Positions 18,337 to 27,794 of a stretch of DNA of 64,000 nucleotides are shown here, piece after piece. The stretch is from Morganella morganii (lineage in GTDB: Bacteria; Pseudomonadota; Gammaproteobacteria; Enterobacterales; Enterobacteriaceae). The notes beneath the pieces are model-generated. The model saw only the letters and a program-made list of their open reading frames with translations. It did no database searches and was not told the origin of the DNA. The stretch spans positions 2,101,767 to 2,165,766 of the forward strand of contig NZ_NRQY01000001.1 in assembly GCF_003996855.1 (NCBI RefSeq), written 5' to 3'. Each line of letters begins with the position of its first letter. The first letter of the stretch is position 1. Made by a program: the position numbers and the translations under genes.

Positions 18337-19056
18337 TTATTTATGCTCCGCCAGCAATGACGGAACCACTCTTCCCCGCTCTATCTGTTCAGAAACAAAC
18401 AAATGAATTTCTTCCGGGGTGGTCAGGCGATACCATAAGTTATCCGGATAAACCGTCACCAAAGGCCCCTGATTACAGGGATACTGGCAGTGCGAGCGGG
18501 TCAGCAGCACGCCGTTTTCATTTTCAAACAGGTTGCGTGCCGCAAGCTGATGGCGCAGCTGCGTCAGCAGTGATTTAGCACCACGGCAGACACAGCGCGG
18601 CCCCATACAGAAGAAAAGGTGATAGCGGTACGGCGGTGTTTTTTCCCAGTTCGGATTCGATTCTGCTTTCGGCTCACGGCTGTTTGACTGTTTTTCCAGT
18701 TCCGTCATCACGTCACCGGCCTGTTTGGCATCAGTCTCCGCATCCGCCCCGGTAAGTACACACAAACTCCGGAATACCTGTAACTGCGGATAATGTTCCG
18801 CAATCGTCTGCACCAGAGCCGACGTCAGGGACATCAGTTTTTCAGCAGGTTGTGCCGGATCAGTCAGCACCATCAGCAGGACACAGCGGGTATCTTGTGT
18901 GACCGTTTCTCCCAGCTGATGTAATACCGCCCCGCTGTCCGCGCAGCAGGCGGTATCACCGGGAAAGCCCTTCTCACTGAGCGATAGCCAGAAATCCGCA
19001 GATAAGCACGCCTCATTCCGCAACGTGTTCAGATACAGTGTGACATTCTTTCCCAT
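18337..19056 (-). CDS. Protein with C-terminal thioredoxin-like [2Fe-2S] ferredoxin domain
   Basis: The 239-residue protein has no signal peptide, so it is cytoplasmic. Residues 145-239 fit a Shethna-type thioredoxin-fold [2Fe-2S] ferredoxin: FFCMGPRCVCRGAKSLL then RSHCQYPCNQGPLVTVYP, giving four candidate cluster ligands. The first 140 residues (VLLMVLTDPAQPAEKLMSLT) are not assigned; a chelatase-like fold is possible but unproven. Between a TonB receptor and a periplasmic binding protein, it may reduce or release the imported metal complex. It starts 12 nt after the receptor gene and ends 1 nt before the binding-protein start. Confidence 0.7.
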   Translation of the reverse strand: MGKNVTLYLNTLRNEACLSADFWLSLSEKGFPGDTACCADSGAVLHQLGETVTQDTRCVLLMVLTDPAQPAEKLMSLTSALVQTIAEHYPQLQVFRSLCVLTGADAETDAKQAGDVMTELEKQSNSREPKAESNPNWEKTPPYRYHLFFCMGPRCVCRGAKSLLTQLRHQLAARNLFENENGVLLTRSHCQYPCNQGPLVTVYPDNLWYRLTTPEEIHLFVSEQIERGRVVPSLLAEHK

Positions 19057-19068
19057 AGCTCAGTATCC

Positions 19069-21033
19069 TCAGAAACGGTAGGTGTAACGCAGTTCAGCGG
19101 TTAACGGACGACCGAGGTTATCCACTTTTTCCAGGCCGTTGCTGGTCAGCCCTGCCGGGTAATCGCGATCAAACAGGTTTTCCACCAGCAGCGTGAATTT
19201 ATGCTGCTGCGCATGATCCACATACAGATAGGCACTGGCATCAAACACGGTGTAATGGCCGTAGGTATCATTGCCGGATTTCAGCTCCCCCACATAACGG
19301 GCAGCCAGTTCCGCGCCCCACTGTTTCGCCGGTGCGTCATAACCGACACGGCCGCGGGTAAAGAGTTCCGGAATGTCGTTGAGTGTCGCGCCGTTCTTGG
19401 TATCCAGCCAGTTACGGGTGATATCCCCGGACACATACCAGGATTCATCAAAATTCAGTTTGGTGGAGAGCACCACGCCTTTGGTACGGATTTCACCGTC
19501 ACCGTTCACCCATTTGTCGTATTTACCGACTTTCACTGTGGTGATCAGATCATTGATTTCACGCGCATAAGCCGTTGCACCGAACTGCCAGGCACCGCCA
19601 TTTTCCCACTGTGTCAGATAATCAAATCCGGCTTCAATGTTTTTACTGGTTTCCGCTTTCAGATTGGCATCACCAATGGTTTGCTTGCTTTCATCATTCA
19701 CAAACAATTGTTCAGCGTTCGGCAGTTTAAATGCCGTTCCCACCTGGCCGCGTAAATTGAGTTTTTCATTCACTTCATATTTGGTGCTCGCCATCCAGAC
19801 GGTTGCATCCTGACCGCCCTCAAAGCGCTCATAACGCACGCCGAGACTCGGTTTCAGCTCCGGTAAGACCGGGATATCCGGCCGCACCTGCAAATACAGG
19901 GCATTGGCTTTTGCGGTATCCGTTTCGATCTTCATGACCTCATCTTTACCTTTGTACCACTGGTTATCTGTGCCGAGGACAAACTCATTATCCCCGAACA
20001 GGTAAGATTTGACCTGCGCCTGAATACCGTAGTCGCGGAATCCCCAGTAAGAATCGTCATTCTGGATATCCACAGAGCCGTCAGCCAGATAACGGCTGCG
20101 GTCATAGCGTGTATTCCAGTCATTAAGATGTGCACGGATTGAGTAACTGGTGTCCTGTGTCAGGAAATGCTCAAAGGAGACAGTCGCCAGATGGTGGTCA
20201 CGCTTGTTCATTGCCTGGCGGTGATGGTTCGGGGACACCATATCCAGATCGGCCTGCGTATACTGGTAAAAACCCTGTAACTGCGCGGCATCCGCAATAG
20301 TTTGTGTGACCTGAACACCGACAGATGTCACGTCATAGCCACGTTTTTTCTGACCTATCGTCCCGTTGTAATCACTGTCCCGGTACGGCTGGTAACCGTC
20401 TGATTTGCTGCGGGTCACCCATGCCATCAGGCCGGTTTTGCCGATATCGTTATCAAACGCTTTCTCAACGTAGCCCTCTCCGTAGCGGCCTTTATCCGTA
20501 TCCGCGCCGACACTGAATTCACCGGACAACACCTCTGAGGTCGGTTTTTTGGTGACGATATTAATTACACCGCTGATCGCCTGAGTACCGAAAGAGAGGC
20601 TCTGCGCCCCCTGCAACACTTCGATACGGTCGATAGCAATCAGCGGCAGGGTATCAAGATAGATCCCGCTGAACAGGCGGTTATTCAGACGAACACCGTC
20701 AATCAGAATTAAGGTGTCATCCGAGCGGCCGCCCATAAAAGAATATTTTCCGTAACCGTAAGCCCCCTGTCCCAGAGAAACATATAACCCCGGCACATAT
20801 TGCTGTAATACCTGGTTTAAATCGGATGACGGCCCTGAACGCTGAATTTCCTCACGGGTAATGACCTGTAATTTATTCCCGTAGTCAGCCAGTTCATTAA
20901 CGGTGGTGGATTCAATCGTTGAGGATCTGACAATAATAGTGTCATCATTATTCCCCTGTGTTCCGGCCTGCGCGCAGAACGATAACAGCACCATGGCGGA
21001 TAATGGTGCCAATGAAAACTTAACTGATTTCAT
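19069..21033 (-). CDS. TonB-dependent outer-membrane receptor
   Basis: The 654-residue protein starts with a signal peptide (MKSVKFSLAPLSAMVLLSFCAQAG). DTIIVRSS follows as a TonB-box-like segment. The plug domain comes next (LQVITREEIQRSGPSSDLNQ, ILIDGVRLNN, IDRIEVLQGAQSLSFGTQAISG), then a 22-strand-type barrel ending in RYTYRF, with the terminal Phe expected of outer-membrane proteins. The ATG 11 codons downstream of the longest frame is chosen because it begins the signal peptide. The ligand is a metal complex such as a siderophore, haem or corrinoid. The two downstream genes are probably co-transcribed with it. Confidence 0.86.
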   Translation of the reverse strand: MKSVKFSLAPLSAMVLLSFCAQAGTQGNNDDTIIVRSSTIESTTVNELADYGNKLQVITREEIQRSGPSSDLNQVLQQYVPGLYVSLGQGAYGYGKYSFMGGRSDDTLILIDGVRLNNRLFSGIYLDTLPLIAIDRIEVLQGAQSLSFGTQAISGVINIVTKKPTSEVLSGEFSVGADTDKGRYGEGYVEKAFDNDIGKTGLMAWVTRSKSDGYQPYRDSDYNGTIGQKKRGYDVTSVGVQVTQTIADAAQLQGFYQYTQADLDMVSPNHHRQAMNKRDHHLATVSFEHFLTQDTSYSIRAHLNDWNTRYDRSRYLADGSVDIQNDDSYWGFRDYGIQAQVKSYLFGDNEFVLGTDNQWYKGKDEVMKIETDTAKANALYLQVRPDIPVLPELKPSLGVRYERFEGGQDATVWMASTKYEVNEKLNLRGQVGTAFKLPNAEQLFVNDESKQTIGDANLKAETSKNIEAGFDYLTQWENGGAWQFGATAYAREINDLITTVKVGKYDKWVNGDGEIRTKGVVLSTKLNFDESWYVSGDITRNWLDTKNGATLNDIPELFTRGRVGYDAPAKQWGAELAARYVGELKSGNDTYGHYTVFDASAYLYVDHAQQHKFTLLVENLFDRDYPAGLTSNGLEKVDNLGRPLTAELRYTYRF

Positions 21034-21321
21034 ACCTTTCTCTTTTATTATTTTGTTGTGATACATGCCGTGAAGACAGAGTCACCCTGACTCATAATTT
21101 GACAATATACTGAATGAATTCAATGGGTAAATATGAGAACAGTTCTTTTTCCCGCTTTGTGAATACGAACAGATTCGGACGTCTTTTTCTTTAAATTCCT
21201 GTAGGCATCTGTGTCTTTTTTGTTTCATTTGTTAATTATCATTAATGGCAACTATTACCTTAAACCCATTAATTGATATGTTATAACATAACAAAATAAA
21301 AGTGAAAACAGATCAGATAAT
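21034..21321. other. Upstream region of the TonB receptor gene
   Basis: This AT-rich gap holds the receptor promoter on the minus strand. A stretch around 21228-21250 (TTAATTATCATTAATG) partly resembles a Fur box, about 11 of 19 positions. A perfect 14-bp palindrome, TATGTTATAACATA, lies at 21277-21290. Either could be an operator; neither is strong enough to name. No gene is visible. Confidence 0.35.
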
Positions 21322-21357
21322 AAAAAGCCGCAGCCCCCGTACAACGGAGGCTGCGGC
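21322..21357 (-). terminator. Rho-independent terminator of ansB
   Basis: On the minus strand GCCGCAGCC and GGCTGCGGC form a 9-bp stem with a loop of about 13 nt, followed by TTTTTATT. It lies 16 nt after the ansB stop. Confidence 0.88.
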
Positions 21358-21372
21358 CTGAAAACTATTTAA

Positions 21373-22416
21373 TTAATATTTTTCGAAGAATGACTGAATT
21401 TTCTGCGGATCAGTGGTTTGTGTCAGAGCCAGTTGCAGTAACACCCTGGCTTTTTGCGGATTCAGCCTGCCGGAAGCCACAAACCCGTACGCATCATCAT
21501 CTACTTCCGCGTTACGTGTTGTATAGCCGGACGGAACCCGGCTGGCACGGACAACCACCACACCGTCTTTGGATGCAGCAGCTAATGCATCAAAAATACC
21601 CTTATACATATTGCCGTTACCCACTCCGGCACTGACAATCCCGGCATTTCCCTCTTCCCGCAGGGCTTTTACCGGCGCATCAGAGGCGTTGGCATAATTG
21701 TAAACAATACCGACTTTCGGCAGTTCACTGAGTTTACTGACATCAAACACCGCACCGGCCTGACGCGGCGGTGCAGCCTGATAATAAGTGACTTTGCCGT
21801 TATGAATAAATCCGGTATCACCGGCATTCACCGCTTCAAACGCCTGCACTTCCGTGGTATTCATTTTGACCACATCACGCCCGCTGATCACCTTGTCATT
21901 CATCACCATCAGAACGCCGCGATCCGCCGCAGATTTATCCGTTGCCAGCACCACTGCATTATAGAGATTCAGCGGGCCATCCGCGCCCAGCGCCGTAGAC
22001 GGACGCATTGCCCCCACCAGTACAACCGGTTTATGGCATGAAACGGTCAGATCAAGAAAGTACGCGGTTTCTTCCAGCGTATCGGTGCCGTGTGTGATCA
22101 CGAATCCGTCCGTTTTATCACACGTCCGGTTAATTTCCTTTGCCAGCGTCAGCCACACCTTGTCATTCATATCCTGTGAGCCGATATTCACAATCTGCTC
22201 GCCACTGAGATCCGCCAGTGCCTTTACTTCCGGTACCGCGTCAATCAATGCATCTACACCCACCTTTCCGGCCTGATAACCGGACGAAACCGACGATTCC
22301 CCGCCACCGGCAATGGTGCCGCCGGTCGCCAGAACCGTCACGGAAGGAAGTGCAAAAGCCGGGGTCATAAAGAGAGAAATCAATGCTGACAGCAGAATCT
22401 TGTTGCGGTTTTTCAT
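21373..22416 (-). CDS. ansB: Periplasmic L-asparaginase II
   Basis: The 347-residue protein has a signal peptide (MKNRNKILLSALISLFMTPAFA). The mature enzyme begins LPSVTVLATGGTIAG, which contains the catalytic Thr. The second signature, DGFVITHGTDTLEETAYFLD, carries the Thr-Asp-Lys triad partners. It hydrolyses L-asparagine to aspartate and ammonia in the periplasm. The chosen ATG has GGAG 8-9 nt upstream; an ATG five codons earlier lacks a ribosome site and would extend the signal peptide. A -10-like TATAAT lies just upstream (22443-22448 on the minus strand). It stands alone between two operons. Confidence 0.93.
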   Translation of the reverse strand: MKNRNKILLSALISLFMTPAFALPSVTVLATGGTIAGGGESSVSSGYQAGKVGVDALIDAVPEVKALADLSGEQIVNIGSQDMNDKVWLTLAKEINRTCDKTDGFVITHGTDTLEETAYFLDLTVSCHKPVVLVGAMRPSTALGADGPLNLYNAVVLATDKSAADRGVLMVMNDKVISGRDVVKMNTTEVQAFEAVNAGDTGFIHNGKVTYYQAAPPRQAGAVFDVSKLSELPKVGIVYNYANASDAPVKALREEGNAGIVSAGVGNGNMYKGIFDALAAASKDGVVVVRASRVPSGYTTRNAEVDDDAYGFVASGRLNPQKARVLLQLALTQTTDPQKIQSFFEKY

Positions 22417-22632
22417 ACCTGAATACTCCATTGCTCAGTAGAATTATAAATAGCCGATTAATAAATATAGAACTAATTAGATATTTAAATTCACCTTACG
22501 AAGAATATTCACAGTAAGATGCTAAAAATGAGATCGGTGACGGGGTTTTACAGCAGTAATTCAGGCTCAGCCTGACTGACCTGCCGGAAAGATCAACACG
22601 ATACAGGTCAGAAAGCGGAAGCAGAACAACAA

Positions 22633-23667
22633 TCACATCAGACGGCGGCTCAGCGTCTCCGACGGTTTTTCATTAAACAGACGCTGATAGTCAGTGGCAA
22701 ACTGCCCGAGATGCCAGAATCCCCACTGCATTGCTGCATCTTTGACAGTGGTCTGTTTTGAATACGGGCTGACCAGCTCACGGCGCACAGCATTCAGACG
22801 GATCGTTTTCAGATAGGCATTAGGGCCGATCCCCAGTACCTGCTGGAAAGCATTTTGCAGCGTGCGGCGGCTGACATACAGCTCATTACACAGCTCCAGG
22901 ACTGTCACCGGTTCGGTGGCGTTCTCGAACAGATACTCACGGGCTTTGGATACCAGTTTCAGATAGTTCACGCGGTTGGTGTAGTGCTCATCCGCCACGG
23001 TACTGGCATCTTCCAGTAACCCGAGGAATGCGGTCAGCAGGTTGTGGCTCAGGACACGGCTGACGGTTCGGTTACGTTCCTGCTCAATTTTGGAGTGCCA
23101 GAGGGCATGGCGGATATACTGCCAGATCGCCTCTTTTTTGAAGGGGTTCACGCCCACAGCCGGATTTTCGCTGAGCAGATTCATCAGCCGTTCCGGGTTT
23201 TGCAGCACGACAGAGTGTTTTTTCAGGATATCGTGAGAGATCACCAGCCCCTGAATATGATAGTCATCCGGCGTGCTCAGCTCAAATTCTTTGCCGCCCG
23301 GACGCACCGCGATTTTCTGCCGGCACAGCATCTGATTGCCGATATAACCGGTATTCTGCTGTTCCCCGGGAATACCGAACCAGAACGCATTCGGCCAGAC
23401 CATACAGGACTGACGCAGGGACAGATTGGTGTATTCGTGGAACACCTGAAGCCCGTCAAACAGGGTTTCGGTCAGTTCACCTTCAAACCGCCCCGGCGTC
23501 AGCTGATCATAAAGCTGCTGCCAGGCTGTAATGGCACAGGCCTGATCATAGGCATCATGGGTATAACGTTGTGTAAAATTCTGCTCGATCACGATAGGTC
23601 TGAGATCGCGGTCATGCGGCACTTCATCATTAAGGTGATGTAAATCGGGTGTGATTTTTTTCATCAT
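22633..23667 (-). CDS. eutR: EutR: AraC-family activator of ethanolamine genes
   Basis: The 344-residue protein matches EutR along its length: LHHL near the N-terminus, then RPGGKEFELSTPDDYHI mid-protein. A C-terminal AraC double helix-turn-helix (about residues 235-335) shows VLELCNELYVSRRTLQNAF and MQWGFWHLGQFATDYQRLFNEKPS. EutR activates eut in response to ethanolamine plus adenosylcobalamin. GGGG lies 7 nt before the first of two adjacent ATG codons. It is the last gene of the eut operon, 35 nt after pduT, so it should amplify its own expression. A TCAGGC/GCCTGA inverted repeat follows at 22561-22575. Confidence 0.93.
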   Translation of the reverse strand: MMKKITPDLHHLNDEVPHDRDLRPIVIEQNFTQRYTHDAYDQACAITAWQQLYDQLTPGRFEGELTETLFDGLQVFHEYTNLSLRQSCMVWPNAFWFGIPGEQQNTGYIGNQMLCRQKIAVRPGGKEFELSTPDDYHIQGLVISHDILKKHSVVLQNPERLMNLLSENPAVGVNPFKKEAIWQYIRHALWHSKIEQERNRTVSRVLSHNLLTAFLGLLEDASTVADEHYTNRVNYLKLVSKAREYLFENATEPVTVLELCNELYVSRRTLQNAFQQVLGIGPNAYLKTIRLNAVRRELVSPYSKQTTVKDAAMQWGFWHLGQFATDYQRLFNEKPSETLSRRLM

Positions 23668-23702
23668 TATTTTTCCCCAAAAATGAACGGCCGCCATAAA
23701 TG

Positions 23703-24257
23703 TTAACCGGCGACCAATTGCTGCCAGAAATCGGGATGAGGATTCGGTACGACCATGCTGTAAACCAGCGCACCTTTATCTGCGGCGACTTGTGATGCGG
23801 CTTTTTTGGCGGTTTCGACGTCTGCGACATCGCCGCTCATCACAAAGTAACATTTACCCCCGATACCATACGCCATATGAAGACGGATTAACGTGACGCC
23901 GGCTGCTTTAACAGCAAAATCCGCTGCCTCAATGCAGGTCGCGACACTAAAGGTTTCCACGACCCCGACGGCTTCACGGGCATTCACATCTGTTACGCCG
24001 CCGATAGCAGGCAGTACATCCGGGTGAATATTACTGAGCAGAAACTCATCCACCACCTGTGCGCCGCCTTTTTCAACACCACACTGCATTGCCTGCTGTG
24101 CGGCAGCAACATCACCGCCGACCATCACCACATATTTGCCGGGACACACGGTTTTGCCCATCAGCAGGGTGACTTCCGCACTTTTGAGCATAAAATCGGT
24201 GACTTCCATCCCTTTGGCGATACTGGACAGTTCCACCATCGCAATTGCACTGTGCAT
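23703..24257 (-). CDS. pduT: PduT-like tandem BMC-domain shell protein with [4Fe-4S] cysteine
   Basis: The 184-residue protein is exactly the length of Salmonella PduT. It contains two BMC domains (residues 1-90 and 95-184), the second with AVGVVETFSVATCIEAADFAVKA. Cys38 in KTVCPGKY corresponds to the PduT cysteine that binds a [4Fe-4S] cluster at the trimer pore. PduT is thought to pass electrons, or clusters, across the propanediol compartment shell. Finding it in an ethanolamine operon is unusual. It lies 2 nt after pduS, its known partner. Confidence 0.88.
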   Translation of the reverse strand: MHSAIAMVELSSIAKGMEVTDFMLKSAEVTLLMGKTVCPGKYVVMVGGDVAAAQQAMQCGVEKGGAQVVDEFLLSNIHPDVLPAIGGVTDVNAREAVGVVETFSVATCIEAADFAVKAAGVTLIRLHMAYGIGGKCYFVMSGDVADVETAKKAASQVAADKGALVYSMVVPNPHPDFWQQLVAG

Positions 24258-24259
24258 AG

Positions 24260-25612
24260 TTATTCCTTCTCTATCGTGACAGCCGTGCTGTCAATATGAC
24301 GAACCACACCACTGATACTGGCGTGAACCGGCGCACCCAGTGCTTTTTCCGGGATGGCGGCGATCAGCATACCCGCCGTGACTTTATCCCCTTCGCGGAC
24401 AACCGGCACCGCCGGGGCTCCGATATGCTGGCGTAACGGAATAATCACCTGCTGCGGCGCATAGATCTCATCGGTCATCGGCGCTTTGTGCATAAATTCC
24501 GTCAGTTCCAGACGGCGGACCAGGCGTTTGACCGGCAACATACGGTGCTGAGCCATCGGATCTTCCGGGCGCAGTTCACCTTCGTAGCGGATACCTTCTT
24601 CGCGCAGCTTCACTTTCAGCATCTGGTTGAGGCGCATCGGCGAAATTTCCACCGGGCAGGACCAGGCTTCGCAAATCGCACATTCCGAACAGGTCAGTGC
24701 CGCAACGACTGCTGACGGCGCGGAGATCTGCTCATACCCGACCGCGCGGACAATCAGGTGCGGCGGCAGTTCGTGACCGATCATATGACGCGGACAGAGC
24801 TCGGTACACATTCCGCACTGTTCACATACGGTGCGCGCCTGGTTGATCACCGTGCGCTCCGAACGGGTCCGGCGCTGAATTAAAATATGATCATCCGGCA
24901 GGACTAATAAGCCGCCGGTGGTTTTGGTCACAGCATCATCAAGGGATGTCTGTAACTTACCCATCATCGGCCCGCCGTTGATATACGCCGGGTTACTGAT
25001 GGTGGCTCCGCCTGCCAGTGCCAGCACTTCACGCAGTGTGGTGCCGACCGGGACGGAAACGGTAACAGGATGATGAACCGCGCCGTTCACCGTCAGGACA
25101 CGGTGTATCACGGCCTGTTCCTGTTCAACGGCATACGCCACATTGATCAGGGTCTGCACATTACTGACCACCACACCGACAGACAGCGGCAGTGCCGCAG
25201 GCGGCACACGACGGCCGGTCGCCAGCCAGATAGTGATCACTTCATCACCGGCCGGATAGACATCCGGCAGGATATGCAGACGGACAGAGTCCGGCACGCG
25301 GGCATTCAGGATATCAATAGCAGCCTGATGCTTACCTTTGATGGCAATAATGCCCTCTTTCGCCCCGGTGGCACGCATCGCATAGAGCAAACCGCGGATC
25401 ATCGCATCCGCCTCACGAACAGCCAGCTGCTGATCCACCTGCAAAAGCGGCTCACATTCAGCCGCATTGACCAGATAAATTTCAGCCTGTGCCGCCAGCT
25501 TGACGTGGGTAGGGAAACCCGCCCCGCCCGCGCCGACAACCCCTGCATCCTGCACACGCTGACGAATGATTTCGGGTCCGCACTCATGCAGACCCGGCAT
25601 CAGATTACTCAT
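24260..25612 (-). CDS. pduS: PduS-like cobalamin reductase, RnfC-type Fe-S flavoprotein
   Basis: The 450-residue protein begins with a nucleotide/FMN-type glycine-rich segment (GVVGAGGAGFPTHVKLAAQ, about residues 24-42). An SLBB-like region and two [4Fe-4S] motifs follow: CEQCGMCTELCP near 262 and CSECAICEAWSCP near 308. A C-terminal biotinyl-like hinge is seen around 395-445. In Salmonella, PduS reduces cob(III)alamin towards cob(I)alamin for the adenosyltransferase. Here it would serve EutT and ethanolamine ammonia-lyase. It overlaps eutK by 8 nt, so it is built into the operon. Confidence 0.88.
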   Translation of the reverse strand: MSNLMPGLHECGPEIIRQRVQDAGVVGAGGAGFPTHVKLAAQAEIYLVNAAECEPLLQVDQQLAVREADAMIRGLLYAMRATGAKEGIIAIKGKHQAAIDILNARVPDSVRLHILPDVYPAGDEVITIWLATGRRVPPAALPLSVGVVVSNVQTLINVAYAVEQEQAVIHRVLTVNGAVHHPVTVSVPVGTTLREVLALAGGATISNPAYINGGPMMGKLQTSLDDAVTKTTGGLLVLPDDHILIQRRTRSERTVINQARTVCEQCGMCTELCPRHMIGHELPPHLIVRAVGYEQISAPSAVVAALTCSECAICEAWSCPVEISPMRLNQMLKVKLREEGIRYEGELRPEDPMAQHRMLPVKRLVRRLELTEFMHKAPMTDEIYAPQQVIIPLRQHIGAPAVPVVREGDKVTAGMLIAAIPEKALGAPVHASISGVVRHIDSTAVTIEKE

Positions 25613-26162
25613 CGCGGTTTCCCTCCTGTTTTACCCGGTAGCGGCTGCCGCGTTTGCGCAGTTTGCCCTGCTTAAACAGGTTTTCCAGCACATCACGGCT
25701 GTCCTCTATCAGGCAGCTGAAATACATGGCCGCTTCTCCGGCGGTCACGCCGTGGCGGTGTTTCGCTTCAGCGGCAAAGGTCATCATGGCATCCGCATCC
25801 GGCGCAGCGGCAGAAACAGCCGCCGCCGGAGCCGGTTCAGAAGCCGGAACCGGTGCCGGAGACTGCGGTTTTACCTTAACCGGCACACCGCTGAACCCGG
25901 TGACCAGCCATTCGGTATCACCATCCGGACGACCGATGACCTTGTGGCCAATCACTTTACCGGTGCGGTTTGCGGCAGCAATCCCCGCATCCACCGCCGC
26001 ACGGCACGCCGCCAGATCACCCTCAACGACAAGCGTCACCATCCCCGGGATCACCATTTCATAGTTAAGGATGCGGACATTGGCCGACTTCAGCATCGCA
26101 TCCGCCGCATCAATGCCGGACACCAGGCCGTATACTTCCAGTAATCCCAGTGAATCGATCAT
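25605..26162 (-). CDS. eutK: EutK: BMC shell protein with C-terminal helix-turn-helix domain
   Basis: The 185-residue protein has one BMC domain (1-95, SLGLLEVYGLVSGIDAADAMLKSA). A linker rich in Ala, Pro and Glu follows (about 100-125), then a winged-helix-like C-terminus (130-180, AGEAAMYFSCLIEDSRDVLENLFKQG then KLRKRGSRYRV). This is the EutK layout, about 20 residues longer than I recall for E. coli because of the linker. The basic C-domain may bind nucleic acid in the compartment lumen. It follows eutL by 47 nt and overlaps pduS. Confidence 0.88.
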   Translation of the reverse strand: MIDSLGLLEVYGLVSGIDAADAMLKSANVRILNYEMVIPGMVTLVVEGDLAACRAAVDAGIAAANRTGKVIGHKVIGRPDGDTEWLVTGFSGVPVKVKPQSPAPVPASEPAPAAAVSAAAPDADAMMTFAAEAKHRHGVTAGEAAMYFSCLIEDSRDVLENLFKQGKLRKRGSRYRVKQEGNRDE

Positions 26163-26209
26163 GACCTTTCTCCTGTGTTAATGACTGAACTGACGACTGA
26201 CTGCGCTAC

Positions 26210-26869
26210 TCAGGCGCGCTGAATAGGATTGCGCGCGATATCCAGAACAGCTTCACTGAATGCATCACAGGCGGCTTTACATGCTGCCTGGCTGCCGGTC
26301 AGGAAAGCAGCTGAGTAGTTGGTTTCTGACGGAGGCGGCACGTAAGTCGCCAGCTGAACATCCGCGGCTTTCAGTGCGGCATCAATCCCGAAAGTGGCTT
26401 CCAGCGGCGGTGCCACCAGATAGGCAATCGGATCACCGTGTTTGATTTTGTCGCCGTCAGACAGATAAGAACCGGTACGGGAGATCAGATGCGCCAGGAA
26501 TGCCGTATCGTCTTTGTCGTTCGCCCACTGAAAAGCAGGGCCTGACTCAATAGTTGCCATCATGGAATCCAGACCCGCGCGGACTTCCGCCGGGTTAGGA
26601 CCACCGAGGATAATCATCACTTCACCGGCGGTCGGTGACGGTGAGTTTGACGCCCCTGCATACAGGGAACGTCCGTAAACCACTTCCACGAGGGCTTGTT
26701 TGGTCGCTTCGTCAGCGGCGATATACGCAACATCATCAGAGTCAACAGTGATAAGGCCCAGGCTGCGGATGTGTTTCGGTAACTTCAGTTCACGGCAGAA
26801 ATCTTCGTGTGCATTGGCGATAAGACGCATCGCTGTCACGTTCGGCCGGATAAGATCTAATGCAGGCAT
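26210..26869 (-). CDS. eutL: EutL: tandem-BMC trimeric shell protein
   Basis: The 219-residue protein contains two permuted BMC domains and matches EutL throughout (start [31 protein letters not shown]). EutL trimers form gated pores that admit bulky cofactors or bind ethanolamine. It is 13 nt downstream of eutC. Confidence 0.93.
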   Translation of the reverse strand: MPALDLIRPNVTAMRLIANAHEDFCRELKLPKHIRSLGLITVDSDDVAYIAADEATKQALVEVVYGRSLYAGASNSPSPTAGEVMIILGGPNPAEVRAGLDSMMATIESGPAFQWANDKDDTAFLAHLISRTGSYLSDGDKIKHGDPIAYLVAPPLEATFGIDAALKAADVQLATYVPPPSETNYSAAFLTGSQAACKAACDAFSEAVLDIARNPIQRA

Positions 26870-26882
26870 ATTCAGTTCCCCG

Positions 26883-27776
26883 TTAACGGTTCATGTTGAT
26901 ACCGGACGCTTTCTGCTCCAGCATGCGTTTGGCTAAATCGACGATAACTGCGGCGGCTTCCACCGGTGGTGTACCCGCGCGGTGAATGTTCGAGATACAG
27001 GTGCGGTCAGCTTCCACCGTGCCCGCAACTGTCGGTGAGTACACCGCGTAGCAGGAGAGGCTTTCGGACTGACCCAGCCCCGGACGTTCACCCACCAGCA
27101 GGATTACCACTTTCGCGCCGAGCACTTCACCGGCCTGGTCTTCAATTTTCACGCGGCCGTAACGGACGAAGAACGGTGTGCCCACTTTCAGACCGGACTG
27201 CTCCAGACCTTTCATCAGCGGCGGCAGAATTTCGTCGTAGTTTGCAGTAATCGCATCGGTGGACAGACCATCAGAGATAATGACCTGCACATCCGGCGCC
27301 TGCACACACTTGGTTTTCAGCAGTTCGATGGATTCTTTATTCAGAATACGGCCCATATCCGGACGGGTCAGATACTGGTTTTTGTCTGTGATTTCAGACT
27401 GTAATTCCAGCAGGTTCTGTTTTTTCACCCATTCCGCCGGGACTTCTTTCAGGACGGTATCTTTGGAACGCGAGTGGTCAGCCAGGAAGCGCAGCAGGCT
27501 CTGGGTGCGCGGACGCACACCGGCACGGCCGGAGCAGACACGGGAACCGGTGCTGTTACGCAGTTCCTGTAACACTTCCGCACGGTGCGGGTTCTGCACG
27601 CCGATCCACTGTTTCGCTTCCGGTGAACCGAGATCCCACTCAACGGATTCAACAGACGTATTACCCTGATTCAGCACAGCCTGTGTTGCCGCGGCAACCG
27701 CCTGTACGTTTTCGCCCGTGTGTCCCATCTGAGCCATCACGCTGCGTACGATGTCATTAATTTGTTTTTGATCCAT
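26883..27776 (-). CDS. eutC: Ethanolamine ammonia-lyase light chain
   Basis: The 297-residue protein is the small subunit of adenosylcobalamin-dependent ethanolamine ammonia-lyase, which turns ethanolamine into acetaldehyde and ammonia with EutB. Residues 1-18 ([18 protein letters not shown]) form the amphipathic peptide that targets the enzyme to the compartment. It closely resembles the EutE N-terminus in this operon. A variable linker (20-45) leads to the conserved core. [20 protein letters not shown] lies mid-protein and [18 protein letters not shown] is the B12-contacting segment. Confidence 0.94.
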   Translation of the reverse strand: MDQKQINDIVRSVMAQMGHTGENVQAVAAATQAVLNQGNTSVESVEWDLGSPEAKQWIGVQNPHRAEVLQELRNSTGSRVCSGRAGVRPRTQSLLRFLADHSRSKDTVLKEVPAEWVKKQNLLELQSEITDKNQYLTRPDMGRILNKESIELLKTKCVQAPDVQVIISDGLSTDAITANYDEILPPLMKGLEQSGLKVGTPFFVRYGRVKIEDQAGEVLGAKVVILLVGERPGLGQSESLSCYAVYSPTVAGTVEADRTCISNIHRAGTPPVEAAAVIVDLAKRMLEQKASGINMNR

Positions 27777-27794
27777 GGTGATTTACCCCGAAAA

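Noticed and set aside
21228..21250. Fur box before the TonB receptor gene
   Set aside because: Only about 11 of 19 positions match; kept as a remark in the intergenic entry, not called as a site.
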